Shown: positions 45,023 through 58,054 of the stretch, piece by piece
Layout of the letters: each line of letters begins with the position of its first letter
How positions within the stretch are numbered: position 1 is the first letter of the stretch
From: Smallanthus sonchifolius
Lineage: Eukaryota; Streptophyta; Magnoliopsida; Asterales; Asteraceae
Direction of reading: 5' to 3'
NCBI GenBank assembly: GCA_023525975.1
Contig: CM042032.1
Location: 68,966,260-69,030,259 of the forward strand
DNA length: 64,000 nt
Program-made: the position numbers and the translations under genes
The notes under the pieces: generated by a model
What the model was told of the DNA's origin: nothing
The model's input: the letters and a program-made list of their open reading frames with translations, nothing else
Databases searched by the model: none

Positions 45023-45363
45023 TGATGCAGGAGCATCCGGTTTAATTGAACCCAAACCCATACCAAACTTGTACCTGTGGAAGACCCGTTAGAGTTGGAT
45101 GAAAGATGGCTATTTATTTGGAAGAGATCACTATAATATCTTTTATTTATTTGAATTTTAATTTCCTAATATTTTATTTAGTTTCCTATTTGACTTATGA
45201 TTCCCAACTATAAAATGAGATATAAGGATTATTGTTTAGTAGTTTATAATTATTTGATATTGCAAGAACACCTTTGAGGTTTCTTTGAACCATTCAGTTC
45301 GATTAAAGCTTTTGATTTAATCATTGTTTCTTGAACCATTTGATTTCTATCAATCCCGCATCA
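45023..45363 (+). repeat. LTR of a Reina/CRM-like chromovirus
   Basis: 341 bp starting TGATGCAGG and ending CCCGCATCA, so TGATGC/GCATCA form inverted ends. A purine tract (AATTCGGGGAGTA) lies just upstream and a primer-site-like TTTGGTATCACAGC just downstream (45364 on). It is therefore flanked by internal sequence on both sides. Confidence 0.7.
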
Positions 45364-45392
45364 TTTGGTATCACAGCTCTTGATTGATTCAA

Positions 45393-45914
45393 ATGGCTCG
45401 TGGAGAAGATCAACACACTGTTCGTAGAACCGCCGACCGAGGCAACGACGGAGTTGATCCCGAACCACGGGATCTTAAGATCAAATGACTCCGGCAACGG
45501 GTCCGAGACTTGGAGTTACAACACGAGATTATGCGACTCAAACAACGGATTCAAGATCTTGAGGCATCATCGACATTGATGGAAACTGAATAGGAACAAC
45601 CCGCCTGGTGCGAGTACTCTAAGGAGGAGGAGTATCCTTCACATGGAGATTTCAATTATGATTCTCCACCCGTGTATGATGTATACAGAGATGACCACGG
45701 TGAGAATGGAGAGGACGCAAATGATGAAGTTTTAAAGACTGATGTGGTCGGTGATGGTTCGAAAAAAAAACATAACTGATGAAAACTTGGGTACACTTAT
45801 GGTGACAATTGAAAAGGCATGCTTGGAGCACGATCAAAACAAACAAGGTAATGTCTTTTGTAATATCCCAGCCCACTATTCATGTGAAAAATTTCTTAAA
45901 GCTACCACAATTAT
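45393..45914 (+). pseudogene. Gag start of the same chromovirus (truncated)
   Basis: Start ATG at 45393 follows the primer site. The protein shows RDLELQHEIMRLKQRIQDLE, a coiled-coil segment usual in small-chromovirus Gag, then an acidic linker. Stops TGA at 45486 and TAG at 45591 and a loss of frame in the A-run near 45770 break it. The fragment is cut at 45915 by the LTR of the next element. The clade assignment is by coiled-coil type and LTR style only. Confidence 0.55.
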
Positions 45915-46195
45915 TGTAAGGCCCCAAACCCGGGAGGCCTCACTTGTTGGATTTACTCATTCACAGACAGTTCTTAAACTTGAATATCAAATAACGCATC
46001 GGAAAATTTCATTTAAAACATAACATAACCTTCTTCGACATGCGGAAGCGTAAACATTATCTAAACAAAACAAAAACATAATCAAAACATAACGGGATGC
46101 CAGACTTCATTATCAGCCGGGTAACTCTTCTCGCTTGCCAAGCATCACCGTCCATCGCCCGTACCTGTCCTTAACCAGAATGTGCATACTAAAAG

Positions 46196-47279
46196 TGTGA
46201 CACCCAGCATTTCAGGTCAATATCCCTATCACATAATTTCACGTTCATGATTTATATTTCCTGGTTTATTATTTTGACTTAGTATTGTCAAGGGGCTAGC
46301 AAAGGAACACACTATATATATATTTTAGTAATTTTAAGAATTACTAGGGAATAAACAATAATAACCCGCAAGGTGCGTTCGTTGGTGATTAACTAGAATA
46401 ATATTCAAGTAAAGTCTAAAGACGCGTTTTAAAAATAAACACATAAATATTGGCGAGTAAAAACCTGTAAAAGTTTACGTGAGAATATTTGTTACATGAC
46501 TTTAAAGTTATTTATATGTGTAAACATGTATGTTATATATGTAGTATTAACTATGTCAGGACACGACTAGTAGACTATTAAAACTAGTTAATGCAACACA
46601 AAAATATAAAGGGTTTTTGACATTTAAAAGATCATTCACCGGGTGTTAGATCACGGGATCACATACCGGGTGTTAGATCACGGGATCACATACCGGGTAT
46701 ACACCACCTAAAAACCTATTCAACTAATGGTTAGAATGAGACTAGAACTAGAAACAAGACCCAAACCCCCTAGCCCTCCTTTCGTCCGAAACCCACCAAA
46801 CCACCACCAACCCATCACCAACTCTCTTACATCTTGTCATACTACACCATGCTTCATCAAATTAATTTCAAGCAAAGATCAAATCAACAACTAACTACTA
46901 GGATTGTAATGATGAGTAGGAGATTCACACTCAACCTTTCACCCTCTTCCTCCATATATACGACATATACACACACATGTACACATTTGCATCTTTCAAA
47001 CCCAAGAACACAAGTCTAGAAAGTAAGCTAGAAGCTTTGGAGATTCAAGGAAGATTTGGAACCTAGGAGTCGGGTCTTGATAGCAAAAGAGCATCCATCA
47101 TCTTCTACTAATAGATCTTCACCTAGCTTGACTATTGGTGAGAACCCGACACAAATCCTTTCTTTTCATCTCCATATTCTTGCTTAAAGCATGTTGTTCA
47201 TCCTAATAAACAAAGTATTTGCAAGATTTAAGGAGTTTTTATAAAGATTAACCGTATTAAGTTTAAAAATTAGGGTTTT

Positions 47280-47314
<35 letters not shown>

Positions 47315-49249
47315 AAAATAATGAAATTATATTTATAATTTGTTGTTTGATCATTTTATGCTAAGTTGAAGCATGATCATATAATGTCAAGATTTAACAT
47401 AAAGAAAAACTAAAATATGTATACATATATATATATATATATATATAAATATATATATATAATGGTTGAAAAATGCATGCATATATAGATACATGTTTGA
47501 TTTGATTAGAAACTTGGAAATGTTTAAGTAGGTGTATACGTATATGGAAATTATAAACTATACATGTATATGTGTAGGTATTCTTATTTGAGCATTTGGT
47601 CATAAAAGGGAACTATTAAATTGAAATGTATGATTAATATTTGGAAAAGTATAAATATATGCATAAAGAAATCGAGATTTGTATATGGGTGCACGATCAT
47701 GAGTTGTAAAACTTGGAAAGATTTAGAAATAATATGCATGTAAATATATATAAATAGAAGTCATGATATATATATGCATGTAAAGGATGGAAAAAAATTG
47801 TTAACTAGGGGTTCTTAATGAAACGACGAAATGATTGAAATCATTCATATGTACCTAAGTTGTTGATAACATAGAACGTTGATATGGATGCAAGAAACTT
47901 AATTATGTTCGGTTAAAAATAAATAAATAATCACATGATTATATTTAAACACACCGTTGAAATATGAAAACACTTGTGTGCATATATGGGTAGAAATAGT
48001 TGCATGTGGGCATGTTGACGTGGTATATGTGCACGTAGGATAATATTTTTGGTACACGTAACAAGTCACCGATATAGAAACATAATATTTTCTCAAAAAA
48101 TAAGTAAGCGTCTAGACTTGAATAATAATCACCAACGAGTCGTCACGATAAAACGTATTTTATTAAACAAAGGCGTACTTAACGGGATTCGTTAAGTCGG
48201 GTAAACAACTTGCGTCTAAGACGGTTAGTCTTAACACGTAAGGTATCCATGTGTATTTAGGGTACGGATAAACGGGGTTTACGGTTATTCAAGTTTTTGC
48301 TAGCATTCTGTCGATGTGAGTTTCACGGCCCCCCTTTTAACTCTTTACTGTTTGTAAACATCGGGGGAGAAACATACTTAACTAATTATGTTTTGAAAAC
48401 ATGGATACTCTGGTTTAACTCCTTGTGAGTTTCACTGTCCCCTTTTTCTAAGTTTTGAAATGGTTTGGGGAGGAAGCATACTTGTAACTATTTTCATATA
48501 TAAATGAATGAACAAAGACCAGATCGTTATGTGTGCATTGAGGGAACAATTATAGAGCTCGTAAAGTCCCCTGGAACAAACATATTTAGTAACCATTAGC
48601 TATGGTCTTATCCTGGGATTATGTGGATAGTACTATTGGGGGTGACGCCCCCGGTCATGGTTAGTCGCGCTAACCAAGGGTCCATATGGCCAAATGACCG
48701 CATATCGTCTTATTCTCGTGGTATAGCGAGGGAGGGGCATTCATTGTCATGGTTTTGTTACGGTCTCGTGCATTACATTATTATTTGTATTCCTTGCAAG
48801 CTTACAAATGGGGTCAATTGGTCAGAAAATGTTCAATTCATTGGTTATATATATATACTATTTGATCGAAAAAACTTATTCATTTGAACGTTGGTAAAAC
48901 GTTGGAACTACAAGAACATTTGATAAAACCTGTGAACTCACCAACCTCGTGTTGACACTTTTTAAGTATGTTTTTTAGGAAATTGAACGTGGTCACATTG
49001 GTTAGAAATATAGGATTACATGCATGCATGAACGCATACGGCTTTTTGGGAGATTTCCCTTGTATAACTCATCGTTATGGGTCATATTTGTGAAATTTTA
49101 ATCTTTTGTACACTCAAATAGATATTTTGGGATATAAAACTTTAAATTTGATTATGTATCCAATCATTATGTATGTGTTTGTGGTAATCATACGCTTTGG
49201 AAACCGGTGAACGTTACGCCTCGCGTTTCCGCTTAGGCGGGGTGTGACA
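46196..49249 (+). repeat. 5' LTR of the 46-58 kb Tekay element
   Basis: 3054 bp with several (TA)n runs (about 47282-47310, 47422-47461). Compared with the 3' LTR it has a 27-bp tandem duplication at about 46646-46699 (unit ending CATACCGGGTG) and lacks about 120 bp that the other copy has near 56716-56838. Short frames inside are shared by both LTRs and are not genes. Confidence 0.9.
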
Positions 49250-49524
49250 GAACTTGGTATCAGAGCCCTTGATTATAGCGAACTAGGAGTCTAAAACTGA
49301 ACCTAGTCTATAATTTAAATGACTCATTAAAACGTTTTTCATTGCATGAGCATTGTTTAACCATTCGTCATGTCATATGGATATGGTAGTCACCTCATGT
49401 CACACACTAACCCCCACCCTAACTTCAGTTCACCATTCGTGCCGACCGGGCATTGTCTAGATTCCATAGTAGTTCACAAGATGGAAGCATCTTCAGGTGT
49501 ACCTGCATCCAGATGACCTAGGGT

Positions 49525-50076
49525 GTGCATGTCCGATTGATATTGGTTGACCCGGGCTATTTGGATGGGGAGGTAGAGGAGGATCTTCCGACAACGTGCG
49601 ACCCCGCTGCGCTAGCCTGCTTACTACCACCCGTGCCGCTCACGGGGGAGTGCGTAGGATGCACCATCCCTGTACTAGTTACTAGTAGCAGCACTCGTAG
49701 GGAGAAGATCAACTATTTAGAGACCGACGTGGGATATCTCCAGGAAGACATGACATGCATGCATCAACTGAAGTTGCACGTTCTGGGAGTGATGGAGGAT
49801 CAGGAGCTGTACGACCAGTCCCTTGAGCATGCAGCTAACCGTCTGGTGGAGTTCGAGAGGAGACTAACTGATATGGAGTCAAGGAACACTGTTGCCGAGC
49901 AGAGAGCGGAGGCTGCTGAGTAGAGGGCGGAGGCAGCTGAGCAAAGGGCGAATGAGGCTGAGCTCCGAGCCACCTTAGCTGAGGTACGTGTAGAGGCTAT
50001 GATCACTGCAGTTACTGCCACCCCCCAAGAGTACCTTCCTACTTCTAGACCTATTACGAGTGGGTTGTGCCCGTAA
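49525..50076 (+). pseudogene. Accessory coiled-coil frame between LTR and gag
   Basis: In-frame run from ATG 49525 to TAA 50074-50076 with a single TAG at 49921. The C-terminal part shows heptad-like AEQRAEAAE, then AEQRANEAELRATLAEVR, typical of a coiled coil. The N-terminal part has no known domain. Its position upstream of gag is unusual, since Gag is normally the first protein. The stop interrupts a repeat in which the corresponding codon is glutamine, suggesting CAG to TAG decay. Confidence 0.55.
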
Positions 50077-50301
50077 CTCATTATGTAGTTTGAAACTTTG
50101 GTACTGATGTGGTCATATGAACCCATCCATTTTGTATCCTTGTCTTTTGGAAAAATGTACTATGTATGTTTTAACTATGTATGTGATGTCTATGTTGTGA
50201 TGATGGTTGTTTACGTTTGATTTTGTTGTATCCTTTATGTCATGTTATATCATTATTGTATAATGTTGTTTCTTTTTAAATGTTATGTTAGAAAGAACAC
50301 C

Positions 50302-51530
50302 ATGACACCTAAGCGAAGGATGCCCTGTGACACCACTGGTGATAACAACGAGACGATCTCCCCAAATGTGGAGCAACTCATATCACAACGGGTAGCTGCC
50401 GCCATGGAACAGTATGAAGCCAATCGGAATAGTGGCGGAGGGAACGGCAGCGGTACTGGCGGAGGAGGTGCAGGTGGTAGCGGCATAGCCGGAGGTTCCA
50501 GAGGTAATAGAACAAATAATCACAACCGTAACACATAGTCATGATTAAAATTAATGACGATAATAAAATGGTGACTTGTAACCTTACAAATGCTTCGAGC
50601 AGGAAGTGCACCTACAAGGCCTTCCTATCTTGCAACCCTCGTAGCTTCAATGGCACCGAGGGTGCAGTAGGCCTGATGAGGTGGATAGAAAAGATGGAAT
50701 CGGTGATTAACATTAGTGAGTGTAACACTGACTGCATAGTGAAGTATTCTACTTGCACACTCACTGATAAGGCATTGACCTGGTGGAATACCCACGTGAA
50801 AACTTTGGGAAGACAGACAACATATCAGGTGTCATGGGAAGATTTGAAAGTCATGATGACCGAGGAATACTGTCCTCGAAATGAGTTGCAAAAGATCGAG
50901 ACAGAGATGTGAAATCTACATATGATCGGAGATGATGTGGCTGGGTACACCGATCGTTTCAATGAATTGGCAATTCTGGTACCGCACATGGTCATGCCAG
51001 AACATAAGCGCGTGGAAAGGTATTTGTGGGGCCTTGCGCCTCAAATTCGCAGCATGGTCACTTCATCCAATCCGATGGACGCCAAGAGTGCTATAACTTT
51101 AGCATTCAAGTTAAGAGATGATGTTGTGCGTAATGGATTGTTTGGGAAGAAAGAGAATGAGGAAAATAAATCTGGGGAGAAAAGGAATCGGATAGGAAAT
51201 CCGAGTAACAAATACGGGAAGCAAGGATTTAAGAAGCCGAAAACGGTAAAGGCTTTTGCAGCCAACACTGTGGAAAGGAAGGGGAATGATAAGGGCCTAC
51301 CGAGGTGTAACAAGTGTGGATATCACCATGGGGGTGGGTGCATCAAGTGTGGGAAATGTAGTCGGTTTGGACATACCACACAGAGAACTGTAGAGTCAAC
51401 ACCAACCTTGCGGGCAAAGCAAAGCAAGGATGTTTCAAGTGTCGTGATCTGGGGCACTTCAAGAAAGACTGTCCCAAGTGGAAGAACCAGAAAAATGCTC
51501 AGGCACCGGGGAGGGCATTTGTGATGGGTG
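50302..51530 (+). pseudogene. Tekay gag (broken)
   Basis: Start ATG at 50302 (MTPKRRMPCDTTG). A glycine-rich linker is at 50420-50510, and a frame change follows the TAG near 50538. The gag domain shows FNGTEGAVGLMRWIEKME, WWNTHVKTLGR and CPRNELQKIETEM, with TGA at 50910. Then come FNELAILVPHMV and CNKCGYHHGGGCIKCGKC. A second zinc knuckle, CFKCRDLGHFKKDC, lies one frame over at about 51435-51480. Confidence 0.85.
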
Positions 51531-53520
51531 CAGAGGACGCACGCCAGGACCCAAATATCGTCACTGGTACGTTCCCGATAAATAATCACTATGCCTCTGT
51601 ACTTTTTGATTCGGGTGCTGATATTAGCTTTGTGAAAAATGACTTTAAATCTTTACTCGGTATATAGGCCAGCAAACTAGAACAAAGTTATACAATTGAA
51701 TTAGCAAATGGGAAATTGATAGAAACCGGAGAGGTCATTAAGGGTTGTACTTTATGTCTAGAAAACCATACATTTAGTATAGACCTTCTTCTTGTTGATC
51801 TGGGAAGTTTAACATTGTTATTGGCATGGATTGGTTATCGAAGAATCATTTCGAGATCGTATGCTTCGAAAATATTATACGTGTCCCACTACCAAGCGGA
51901 AAAATTATTTCAATTCAAGGCGAAAGGTGTAGAACGATGTTGAAGATGATAAACTGCATGAAAGTTCATAAGTATCTACGTAAGGGTTATTACGCATTCT
52001 TAGCCCATGTCGTCGAGAAGAAACCCGAGGAACGTCGACTTGAGGACATACCGATCGTTAGGGATTACCCCGAGGTATTTCCCGAAGACTTACCTGGCTT
52101 TCCGCCACCAAGACAAGTCGAGTTCCGGATCGACCTAGTACCAGGAGCCGCACCAGTTGCACGATCGCTGTACCGTCTAGCACCATATGAGATGTAAGCA
52201 TTATCAAGTCAACTGCAAGAGTTACTTGATAAAGGATTCATAAGACCGAGTTTCTCACCCTGGGGAGCTCCAGTCTTTTTTGTAAAGAAAAAGGATGGAA
52301 CCTTTAGGATGTGTATTGATTACCGGGAGTTGAACAAACTGAAAACTAAAAACCGGTATCCGCTTCCTCGAATAGACGATTTATTCGATCAACTTCAAAG
52401 TTCCAGCTTCTATTCTAAGATATCAACTGATGATCCAGGAGGAAGATATACCAAAGGCGGCTTTTAGGACTCGTTATGGTCACTATGAGTTCCTAGTTAT
52501 GCCATTTAGTTTGACTAATGCACCGGCCGTTTTCATGGATCTCATGAACCAAGTGTGCAATCCATACTTGGATAAATTCGTGATTGTGTTTATCGATGAC
52601 ATATTAATATATTCACGAACCAAGGAGGAACATGAACATCATTTGAAATTAATCTTGGAACTACTCAGGAATGAGAAGCTTTATGCCAAATTCTCTAAGA
52701 GTGAGTTTTGGATCCGAGAGGTTCATTTTCTCGGACATGTCATCAATATGAAGGGTATCCACGTGGATCCGTCCAAGATTGAAGCTATCAAAAACTGGGA
52801 AGCACCAAGAACTCCGAGTGAGGTGCGTCAATTTCTGGGTTTGGCAGGCTATTACAGGCGTTTCATCGAGAATTTTTTAAAAATAGCCCTGCCTTTGACG
52901 ACGTTAACCCAGAAGGACAAAAAGTTTGATTGGACTGATAAACAAGAATCCGCTTTTCAATTGCTGAAGCAGAAGCTTTGTAGTGCACCAATCCTATCAC
53001 TTCCTGAGGGAACCAACAATTTCGTGTACTGCGACGCATCACACCATGCTCTGGGATGTGTACTGATGCAAAGAGAAAAAGTCATAGCCTATGAATCCAG
53101 ACAGTTGAAAGTCCTTGAGAAAAATTATACGACTCACGATTTGGAATTAGGTGTTGTCGTGTTTGCACTCAAGATTTGGTGACATTACTTATATGGTATA
53201 AAATGTACTATCTTTACAGATCATAAGAGTCTCCATCACATCTTTAATCAGAAAGAACTTAACATGAGGCAACGCCGCTGGGTAGAACTACTAAATGATT
53301 ATGACTACGATATCAAGTATCACCCTAGTAAGGCGAATGTCATAGCAGATGCCTTGAGTCGTAAGGAACGAGTTAAAACTCTTTGTGTTCGTGCCCTAGG
53401 ATTGACAATTCATATGAGTCTCACGACTCAAATCCGGATGGCACAACAAGAGGCAATCAAAGAAGAGAAAATTGAGAGAGAAGGGCTACGAGGAATGATC
53501 AGACAGTTAGAGCAAAAATC
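51531..53520 (+). pseudogene. Tekay protease, RT and RNase H (broken)
   Basis: The protease shows VLFDSGADISFV at about 51600, with TAG at 51664. The RT has PEVFPEDLPGFPPPRQVEFR, APYEM followed by TAA (52195), WGAPVFFVKKKDGT, TNAPAVFMDLMN and FIDD (52589-52600). Between SKI and QLMIQ about 20 bases are missing (about 52424), removing the conserved residues before the first catalytic region's YHQ motif. RNase H shows YCDASHHALGCVLMQ, a TGA at 53180 and TDHKSLHHIF, ending with ADALSRKE. Confidence 0.85.
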
Positions 53521-54870
53521 AGATTAAACTTTATACTTTGCAAATAGAATTTGGGTACCATGCTTTGGTAACTTACGGGAGTTGGTTATGGACGAAGCCC
53601 ACAAGTCTAGGTACTCCATTCACCTAGGTTCGGATAAAATGTATAAGGATCTGAAAGAACTCTATTGGTGGCCGAACATGAAAGGAGAAATTGCTATTTA
53701 TGTTGGCAAGTGTCTGACATGTTCAAAGGTAAAGGCAGAACATCAGAAACCGTCGGGATTGTTACAACAACCCGAGATACCTCAATGGAAATGGGAACAA
53801 ATTTCCATGGATTTCATTACAAAGTTACCCAAGACGTCGAGCGGGTATGACATCATATGGGTAATCGTCGATCATTTGACGAAATCAACTCATTTTCTGC
53901 CCATCAAAGAGACGGATAAATCCGAGAAACTTGCAAGGCTTTATATCAAGGAAATTGTGGCTAGGCATGGAGTGCTAATTTCTATTATCTCTGATAGAGA
54001 CAGCTGATTCGTGTCTAGAATCTGGCAATCATTACAAGAAGCCATGGGCACACGTCTTGACATGAGCACGGCATATCACCCACAAACAGATGGTCAAAGT
54101 GAAAGGACCATTCAAACTTTAGAGGATATGCTCTGTGCGTGTGCAATTGATTTCGAAGGTAATTGGGATACTCATTTGCCATTGGCTGAGTTTTCATACA
54201 ATAACAGTTACCACACCAGCATCAAAGCCGCTCCGTTTGAGGCTTTGTATGGTCGAAAGTGTCGTTCAAGCTATGTTGGGCGGAGGTTTGGCGACAAGCA
54301 TTTAACTAGCCCTGAGGTTATTTAGGAGACCATTGACAAGATATTCAAAATCAAGGATCGTCTGAAGGCCGCCCGTGACAGGCAAAAGAGTTACGTGGAT
54401 AACAGACGAAGACCATTAGAATTCCAAGTTTGGGACCGGGTCATGTTGAAGATCTCACCTTGGAAGGGAGTTGCAAGATTTGGTAACCGTGGCAAGCTTA
54501 ACCCTAGGTACATTGGACCATTTGAAATATTGGCAAGGGTTGGTCCTGTAGCATACAAGCTCAAGCTGTCACAAGAACTAAACAATGTACATGATACGTT
54601 TCATGTGTCAAATCTCAAGAAGTGCTTATCAGATGAGACATTAATTATACCGCCTGATGAGATTCACATAGATAACAAGCTACACTTCGTTGAGGAACCC
54701 AATGAAGTTACAGACTGGAAAGTTCAGAAAACAAGGCGTAGCCGTGTTAAATTGGTTAAGGTACATTGGAATTCAAAGCGTGGCCCGAGTATACGTGGGA
54801 ACGAGAAGATCAAATGAAAGCCAAGTACCCATCCTTGTTCACGAACACTCCAAGTCAAGATAACGACTGA
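53521..54870 (+). pseudogene. Tekay integrase and chromodomain (broken)
   Basis: The zinc finger (IHLGSDKMYKDL, CLTCSKVKAEHQ) comes first. The core follows with MDFITKLPKTS, TAYHPQTDGQSERTIQT and EFSYNNSYHTS. The stops are TGA at 54005 (after SDRDS) and TAG at 54323. FEILARVGPVAYKLKL, FHVSNLKKCL and a chromodomain-like tail (FVEEPNEVTD, VHWNSKRGP) end the protein. A one-base deletion near 54785 shifts the frame; the expected terminus, in the other frame, is TGA at 54868-54870, 35 bases before the 3' LTR. Confidence 0.9.
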
Positions 54871-54905
54871 ATTTCGGGATGAAATTCCTTTTAACATGGG
54901 GAGAA

Positions 54906-56099
54906 TGTGACACCCAACATTTCAGGTCAATATCCATATCACATAATTTCACGTTCATGATTTATATTTCCTGGTTTATTATTTCGACATAGTATTGTCA
55001 AGGGGCTAGCAAAGGAACACACTATATATATTTTAGTAATTTTAAGAATTACTAGGGAATAAACAATAATACCCCGCAAGGTGCGTTTGTTGGTGATTAA
55101 CTAGAATAATATTCAAGTAAAGTCTAAAGGCGCGTTTTAAAAATAAACACATAAATATTGGCGATTAAAAACCTGTAAAAGTTTACGTGAGAATATTTGT
55201 TACATGACTTTAAGGTTATTTATATGTGTAAACATGTATGTTATATATGTAGTATTAACTATGTCAGGACACGACTAGTAGACTATTAAAACTAGTTAAT
55301 GCAACACAAAAATATAAAGGGTTTTTGACATTTAAAAGATCATTCACCGGGTGTTAGATCACGGGATCTCATACCGGGTATACACCACCTAAAAACCTAT
55401 TCAACTAATGGTTAGAATGAGACTAGAACTAGAAACAAGACCCAAACCCCCTAGCCCTCCTCTCGTCCGAAACCCACCAAACCACCATCAACCCATCACC
55501 AACTCTCTTACATCTTGTCATACAACACCATGCTTCATCAAATTAATTTCAAGCAAAGATCAAATCAACAACTAACTACTAGGATTGTAATGATGAGTAG
55601 GAGATTCACACTAAACCTTTCACCCTCTTCCTCTATATATACGACATATACACACACATGCACACATTTGCATCTTTCAAACCCAAGAACACAAGTCTAG
55701 AAAGTAAGCTAGAAGCTTTGGAGATTCAAGGAAGATTTGGAACCTAGAAGTCGGGTCTTGATAGCAAAAGAGCATCCATCATCTTCTACTAATAGATCTT
55801 CACCTAGCTTGACTAGTGGTGAGAACCCGACACAAATCCTTTCTTTTAATCTCTATATTCTTGCTTAAAGCATGTTGTTCAACCTAATAAACAAAGTATT
55901 TGCAAGATTTAAGGAGTTTTTATAAAGATTAACCTTATTAAGTTTAAAAATTAGGGTTTTGGTATAAATATATATATATATATATATGCCGAAAAGAATG
56001 AAATTATATTTATAATTTGTTGTTTGATCATTTTGTGCTAAGTTGAAGCATGATCATATAATGTTAAGATTTAACATAAAGAAAAACTAAAATATGTAT

Positions 56100-56130
<31 letters not shown>

Positions 56131-58049
56131 ATGGCCGAAAAATGCATGCATATATAGATACATGTTTGATTTGATTAGAAACTTGGAAATGTTTAAGTAG
56201 GTGTATACATATATGGAAATTGTAAATTATACATGTATATGTGTAGGTATTCTTATTTGAGCATTTGGTCATAAAAGGGAACTATTAAATTGAAATGTAT
56301 GATTAATATTTGGAAAAGTATAAATATATGCATAAAGAAATCGAGATTTGTATATGGGTGCACGATCATGAGTTGTAAAACTTGGAAAGATTTAGAAATA
56401 ATATGCATGTAAATATATATAAATAGAAGTCATGATACATATATATGCATGTAAAGGATGGAAAAAAATTGTTAACTAGGGGTTCTTAATGAAACGACGA
56501 AATGATTGAAATCATTCATATGTACCTAAGTTGTTGATAACATAGAACGTTGATATGGATGCAAGAAACTTAATTATGTTCGGTTAAAAATAAATAAATA
56601 ATCACATGATTATATTTAAACACACCGTTGAAATATGAAAACACTTGTGTGCATATATGGGTAGAAATAGTTGCATGTGGGCATGTTGACGTGGTATATG
56701 TGCACGTAGGATAATTGACTTGCATAAAGCATGCTTGCACGAAAATTATGAAAATATATAATTATTGGTAAGAAATAATTATATGGTTATACGTGGATTA
56801 TAATATAAATATATTATAAGATATTACAAAAATAATATTTATTTTTGGTACACGTAACAAGTCACCGATATAGAAACATAATATTTTCTCGAAAAATAAG
56901 TAAGCGTCTAGACTTGAATAATAATCACCAACGAGTCGTCACGATAAAACGTATTTTATTAAACAAAGGCGTACTTAACGGGATTCGTTAAGTCGGGTAA
57001 ACAACTTGCGTCTAAGACGGTTAGTCTTAACAGGTAAGGTATCCTTGTGTATTTAGGTTACGGATAAGCGGGGTTTACGGTTATTCAAGTTTTTGTAAGC
57101 ATTCTGTCGAGGTGAGTTTCACGGGCCCCCTTTTAACTCTTTACTATTTGTAAATATTGGGGGAAAAACATACTTAACTAATTATTTTTTGAAAACATGG
57201 ATATTCTGGTTTAACTCATTGTGGGTTTCACTGTCCCCTTTTTCTAAGTTTTGAAATGGTTTGGGGAGGAAGCATACTTGTAACTATTTTCATATATAAA
57301 TGAATGAACAAAGACCAGATCGTTATGTGTGTATTGAGGGAACAATTATAGATCTCATAAAGTCCCCTGGAACAAACATATTTAGTAACCATTAGCTATG
57401 GTCTTAGCATGTGATTATGTGGATAGTACTACTGGGGGTGACGCCCCCGGTCATGGTTAGTCGCGCTAACCAGGGTCCATATAGCCAAATGACCGCATAT
57501 CTTCTTATACTCGTGGTATAGTGAGGGAGGGGCATTCATCGTCATGGTTTGGTTACGGTCTCGTGCATTACATTATTATTTATATTCCTTGTAAGCTTAC
57601 AAATGGGGTCAATTGGTCAGGAAATGTTCAATTTATTGGTTATATATATATATATACTATTTGATCGGAAAAACTTATTCATTTGAACGTTGGTAAAACG
57701 TTGGAACTACAAGAACATTTGATCAAAACCTGTGAACTCACCAACCTCGTGTTGACACTTTTTAAGTATTTTTTTCAGGAAATTAAACGTGGTCGCAATG
57801 GTTAGCAATGTAGGATTACATGGATGCATGAACAGATACAGCTTTTTGGGAGATTTCCCTTGTATAACTCAACGTTATGGGTCATATTTGTGAAATCTTA
57901 ATCTTTTGTAAACTCAAATAGATATTTTGGGATGTAAAACTTTAAATTTGATTATGTATCCAATCATTATGTATGTGTTTGCGGTAATCATATGATTTGG
58001 AAACCGGTGAACGTTACGCCTCGCGTTTCCGCCTAGGCGGGGTGTGACT
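54906..58049 (+). repeat. 3' LTR of the 46-58 kb Tekay element
   Basis: 3144 bp, colinear with the left LTR apart from the indels named there. It ends GGGGTGTGACT beside the duplication AAAAG. No gene within. Confidence 0.9.
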
Positions 58050-58054
58050 AAAAG

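Larger units (their letters stand above)
46196..58049 (+). mobile_element. Complete Tekay-type chromovirus with 3-kb LTRs
   Basis: LTRs 46196-49249 and 54906-58049 start TGTGACACCC and end GGTGTGACA / GGTGTGACT. Target duplications AAAAG stand at 46191-46195 and 58050-58054. The primer site (TTGGTATCAGAGCC) follows the left LTR at about 49255 and a purine tract (AACATGGGGAGAA) precedes the right LTR. Order: accessory frame, gag, PR, RT, RNH, IN, chromodomain. All coding parts carry stops. Confidence 0.95.

Noticed and set aside
45742..46023. Plus frame of 93 codons spanning a gag end and an LTR
   Set aside because: It crosses the insertion border at 45915 and is a chance fusion of two unrelated elements.
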